The position numbers and the translations under genes are program-made. Shown in pieces: positions 60,601-64,000 of a stretch of DNA of 64,000 nt (position 1 is its first letter; every line of letters starts with the position of its first letter). Below the pieces are notes generated by a model that worked only from the letters and a program-made list of their open reading frames with translations, was not told where the DNA came from and did not search any database. Where the stretch lies: positions 620,001-684,000 of the forward strand of contig JYIP02000008.1 of NCBI GenBank assembly GCA_001051155.2, written 5' to 3'. Origin of the DNA: Chrysoporthe austroafricana (lineage: Eukaryota; Ascomycota; Sordariomycetes; Diaporthales; Cryphonectriaceae).

Positions 60601-63600
60601 CTTTTCTGACAACCCCGCGGGCGTCGCGCTTCCTGTCTGCTGCATGCCTGTCCTGGAATAAATCCATCGTCCCCAAGCCCTGGCCTGCCTGCCCTGGCCT
60701 GTCCCGCCTCGCACCGCGCTGCCCAGGGTGGCGCTAGCTTTCGAGAGCCCTTGGCCCTTGGAAGCACGGCGATGCTTCGCTTCCTGATGGCTCGTCGTTC
60801 GTCCATGATAGCATGTGGCTGACTGGTCCGGCGGCTCGTCCTGCTCTCCCATGCTAGATGACAGATACTCCATCAGCCAGCTAGCCGTGAAGCTCAAGAT
60901 GCAGCTGCACCGATTCGGAAACCAGGAAATCAGCTTCTTCAGGGACCATCCTTACGGGATGAAGCGACATTTGCTGTGGCGGAAACCCCATGGCGTTCTT
61001 GTATCATCCTCACTGTAAGCCGTACTGTACAAGGTAGCGAGCCAAAGTAGAGTCGCGGTAGTGTAGCGTAGCGTCTTGACTCGACAATATGTCGACGCGT
61101 CTGTGTTTTCCGGTCGCCTCCAAGACCACCTCAGAACGTTCTGTCACCAACGAGTCGTGCGATCGAAGGCGAAGGATGTTCACGGGAGATGGTAGGTGGC
61201 AGAAGAGATGTGGTTCGAATTTAACTGCAGGTCAACTGTACCAGTTGGAAGAAGGAACATGGCCTTGGAAGTCCAGACCGATTTTAAGCTCTGGCGCCTG
61301 CACTGCGCCCGCCTCGGACACTGAGGGGGGGGGGTCCCGCAGCGGAGGAACGCGCCTGTACCCAGCGGTACGTATCCCTCTATGGTCCCTACCTAGGGAC
61401 CTACTGGTACTAGATAGATACCCCAGTCGTTTATTCGGCAGGCATCCTTCACCCAGATTTCCACTTTCCTACTCAACTACGAAAACGACAACGACTCGTA
61501 CTGTATGCTGAGGCCATCTCGTCGTAAGATGCATGCAGACATATCGTGACTGTCGAGTCATGAGCAGGGAGAAAAGAACGTACTCCTGGCCAACTTGAGT
61601 CGCGAGCTTCTGCTCACATGTCACCTCGTCGCCATTGGCGAAATGTCGCCGGGAGGCTACTGTATATAATTTATGCCTCGCTCACCTTGTCGCGGGAAGC
61701 GAGTCACGCGCCCGCCGTCATCCTGATATGTGCCGCACATTTGCCGGCGAACGATAGCTATGAGGGGCTGACTCGATGCCTTGGGCGCCGATCATAGCAG
61801 CCTTCGATCATCTCTAGGACATGCTCTCACAGCTTCGTGCGACCGGTCCCGGATTTCACTGCGCGGCGCCTGTGATCCACAGCCGAGCTGACAAATGTGG
61901 CCTCAGGGCCGGGGACGGCTCTCAGCCACACAGATGGTGAGGTCTTATCCTCAGGCCCTCTCGTCGGTGGGATTACCGGCTATCTGCGTCTAGCTCAACA
62001 CAGGCTCTGGGTGATACGGTCGTCTCAGCGCTCCTTGGTCAAAGTGTTAGACCACCTCAGTATTAGCCTGAATTAGCTGTTCGTCACCGCGACTCGTTTT
62101 GTTGGATATGCGCCGCTATGGAGCTATAAGATCGGATCTCTCTGCGGCTTCGTGAAGACCACCAACTAATCTGTCGGCGCAACGCGCACCCGGGGGTGGA
62201 GGCTGATGGGTTATCCTCTGTGGACTTTCACAGATGGCGGACCGGGAGATGCCGTCATCCTAGTCAGGATCTGATCTTAATTGACTGGGGACGGTCCAGG
62301 CACCCAGGGTCTTCTTCGTGGCCTGTGCATACCTGTCGTATCGATCGACGTCTTGCGAGGCGAAATTGCTTTTTCTTCTGATTCCACTTGCAGGTGTCAA
62401 CGGCAAGCTGCAGAAACACCTCGACCGCGGCAACGACATCGCAGCCTCCAGGTTCGAGGAGACCGCGGGCGGATCCAAGATATCGCCAGTAGTCGGCCTA
62501 TCAAGTGCGTCGGACCATGGACGGCGGAATAAGCGCGCTTATTTCGAATGCAATCCTTCCTTTGAGAACTTTCTGTCCAACGAGCCTGTCGCCATCTGGG
62601 CGTCTTCCTCGTCAATCACCAATGTCTGTCTAGGCAGCGCGACCCTGGTCGGCACTCGCTGTCGGTTGGTCTCCACCATGCATGCAGGAGAAAAATTTGT
62701 CCAAAGAGGGACAATATGTAAGTACTTCACATGTACCAAGTATCTTTGGCAAACCGTTCACATACGACGCTCCAGAGCACTGTGTTACACTAGCTTTGGG
62801 ACAGGTTCGGATAATGCGGTCATTTAGACGGCTGCGAATGCCAATGCGGCCTGTTTCGCGGGTCTGTTGCCTCGTCGTGGACGACGCGTCTCTTCTCCAT
62901 GGCGCACATCCCGCCCACGGCAGGCGTCGTAGCAGAGGCTCTCTCTCCCCTCCTCTTCAACACCACATGCATATTCAAGCTGTGGTGGAACATGGGCCTG
63001 CAGAGGGCACATCGTCGAGCGGGAGTAAGGGACGGGGAGCAAGGGAGATGCATATCCGGCCCTCCACCATTTCAAGGAACCAGAATCCACACATGGAGAT
63101 CCTCCGGGGCCTGCAGAAATGGTGCAGCTCAATCTCTCTCGGACCGCGACGACCTTCCCAAATGTCTCAACCGAACGGCTTCTACGCATGCTTTCGAGAC
63201 TTTTCCAACATGACGGCCTGTTTCCCCAATTCAAACACGTATTATGCGAGTGGTGCGATCATTCGTCCTGTCCCATGGTGCAAGCTCGCAAATCGCACCA
63301 TATATCAAGCGGAATCGCCTCATTCTACCTAGGTCACCGTGGCTAAGACGTCCACGTCGAAGCCCAAAGCTTTAGCTATGCATATATACATGCAGGTCCC
63401 CAAATCCTTCTCAGAACCTTACTGGGATGAATATTGCAACATACAGTGATCCTGCTATAGACCACTTAGCCGGTGACAGGAGCTGGTCAGCGGCTCAATC
63501 ATGTACCGAAGACGGGGGGGGGGCTACGACTGGCATTCGGCTGCCGAGCGACTCGTTATGGAAGCACGTCTGGACTTCTGGACGTTCTCAGGGGAGGGGG

Positions 63601-64000
63601 GGATGAACCGGAGAACCTTGCCGGCTGCAGCTGCAGCCCCAAGTATGTACTTCAGACTACCTCACCCCAGTCCAGGGCGTCCGGCCGCAGGATCCGGCCT
63701 CCTGGGCCGATGGAACATGCGGGCTCGGGCCTCAAGAGTGTTAGTGGCCTTCGCTCGGATACCTAATACGAAAATAGAGGTTCTCGTAGGAAGAATCGTC
63801 TTCGGCGCATGGATATGACAGCGACCCTAACACCAATTCAACATCCTTGGCTCTATACGTGGCAGGTGGGCGAGGACGAATTGCGCCCCAGACGACCCAG
63901 ACGAAGCACGATTCCACAATCGCAGCGAGCCCCATCCTGTCCCCATCAACGCATTGGCCAGTAGGGCCAAGGCACACTGAACATCATTGCGGCCTCTAAT
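57683..64000. other. 6.3-kb gene-free region to the window end
   Basis: The first kilobase is the presumed promoter of the GT2 gene. Further on, open frames such as 59431-59658 (plus), 62318-62827 (plus) and 62682-63332 (plus) show no motifs. One, after a CACTTGCAG acceptor-like site near 62394 (VNGKLQKHLDRGNDIAASRF), could be an exon but no partner was found. Palindromes GGTACGTACC (58709-58718) and GGTCCCTA-CC-TAGGGACC (61384-61401) occur. The window ends without another gene. Confidence 0.45.
61384..61401. repeat. Near-perfect palindrome (8-bp arms)
   Basis: GGTCCCTA and TAGGGACC arms separated by CC. One of several TACCTAGG-containing palindromes in the intergenic DNA of this window. Confidence 0.8.

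Noticed and set aside
1..64000. tRNA genes
   Set aside because: I scanned both strands by eye for GGTTCGANTC-type B boxes. The few GTTCGA matches (for example near 22270, 23639 and 36005) lack an A box and a cloverleaf. tRNAscan-SE would be decisive.

Overview
The window is nuclear DNA of a filamentous ascomycete (Pezizomycotina, most likely Sordariomycetes). The evidence is the gene set (VPS8, GWT1, PIG-P, a KIN4-like kinase, a fungal GT2 polysaccharide synthase), the short introns (mostly 48-99 bp, GTAAGT-like donors, CTRAC-type branch points, AG acceptors) and a GC-rich background broken by AT-richer, stop-ridden stretches that look like RIP-type decay. Twelve well-supported protein genes, one weaker BTB-like gene, two decayed genes and two low-confidence small genes were found. 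No tRNA, rRNA, CRISPR array or intact transposon was recognised by eye.

Layout. 1-1381: cyclophilin H (minus, 3' end off the window). 1577-1676: imperfect hairpin repeat. 1794-3240: decayed gene. 3241-7513: spacer and pyrimidine-rich leader. 7514-9066: membrane RING-H2 protein. 9705-10808 (minus) and 11297-16354 (plus): divergent GPALPP1-like protein and CORVET subunit VPS8. 16612-17514: PIG-P/GPI19. 17.5-28.6 kb: an AT-richer accessory stretch with an acidic repeat ORF, a divergent pair (FHA-domain protein kinase, minus; Trp-rich coiled-coil protein, plus), a decayed multi-exon gene and a possible small secreted protein. 28609-30385: single-pass membrane protein, convergent with the KIN4-like kinase (32167-35716, minus). 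41673-43266 (minus) and 44092-45399 (plus): divergent GWT1 and BTB-like protein. 46985-47825: P-loop ATPase/kinase-like protein. 56025-57682 (minus): GT2 polysaccharide synthase.

The genes do not form an obvious cluster. Most are housekeeping: splicing-associated isomerase, endosomal tethering, two separate steps of GPI-anchor synthesis (GPI19 and GWT1), cell-cycle kinase and surface polysaccharide synthesis. Long gene-free spacers (about 3.2-7.5, 35.7-41.7, 47.8-56.0 and 57.7-64 kb) with many simple repeats separate them. The best candidate for something undescribed is the 19.8-24.4 kb pair: a kinase whose FHA domain lacks the usual Arg and Asn, sharing a 745-bp divergent promoter with an unrecognised Trp-rich protein, flanked on both sides by decaying sequence.
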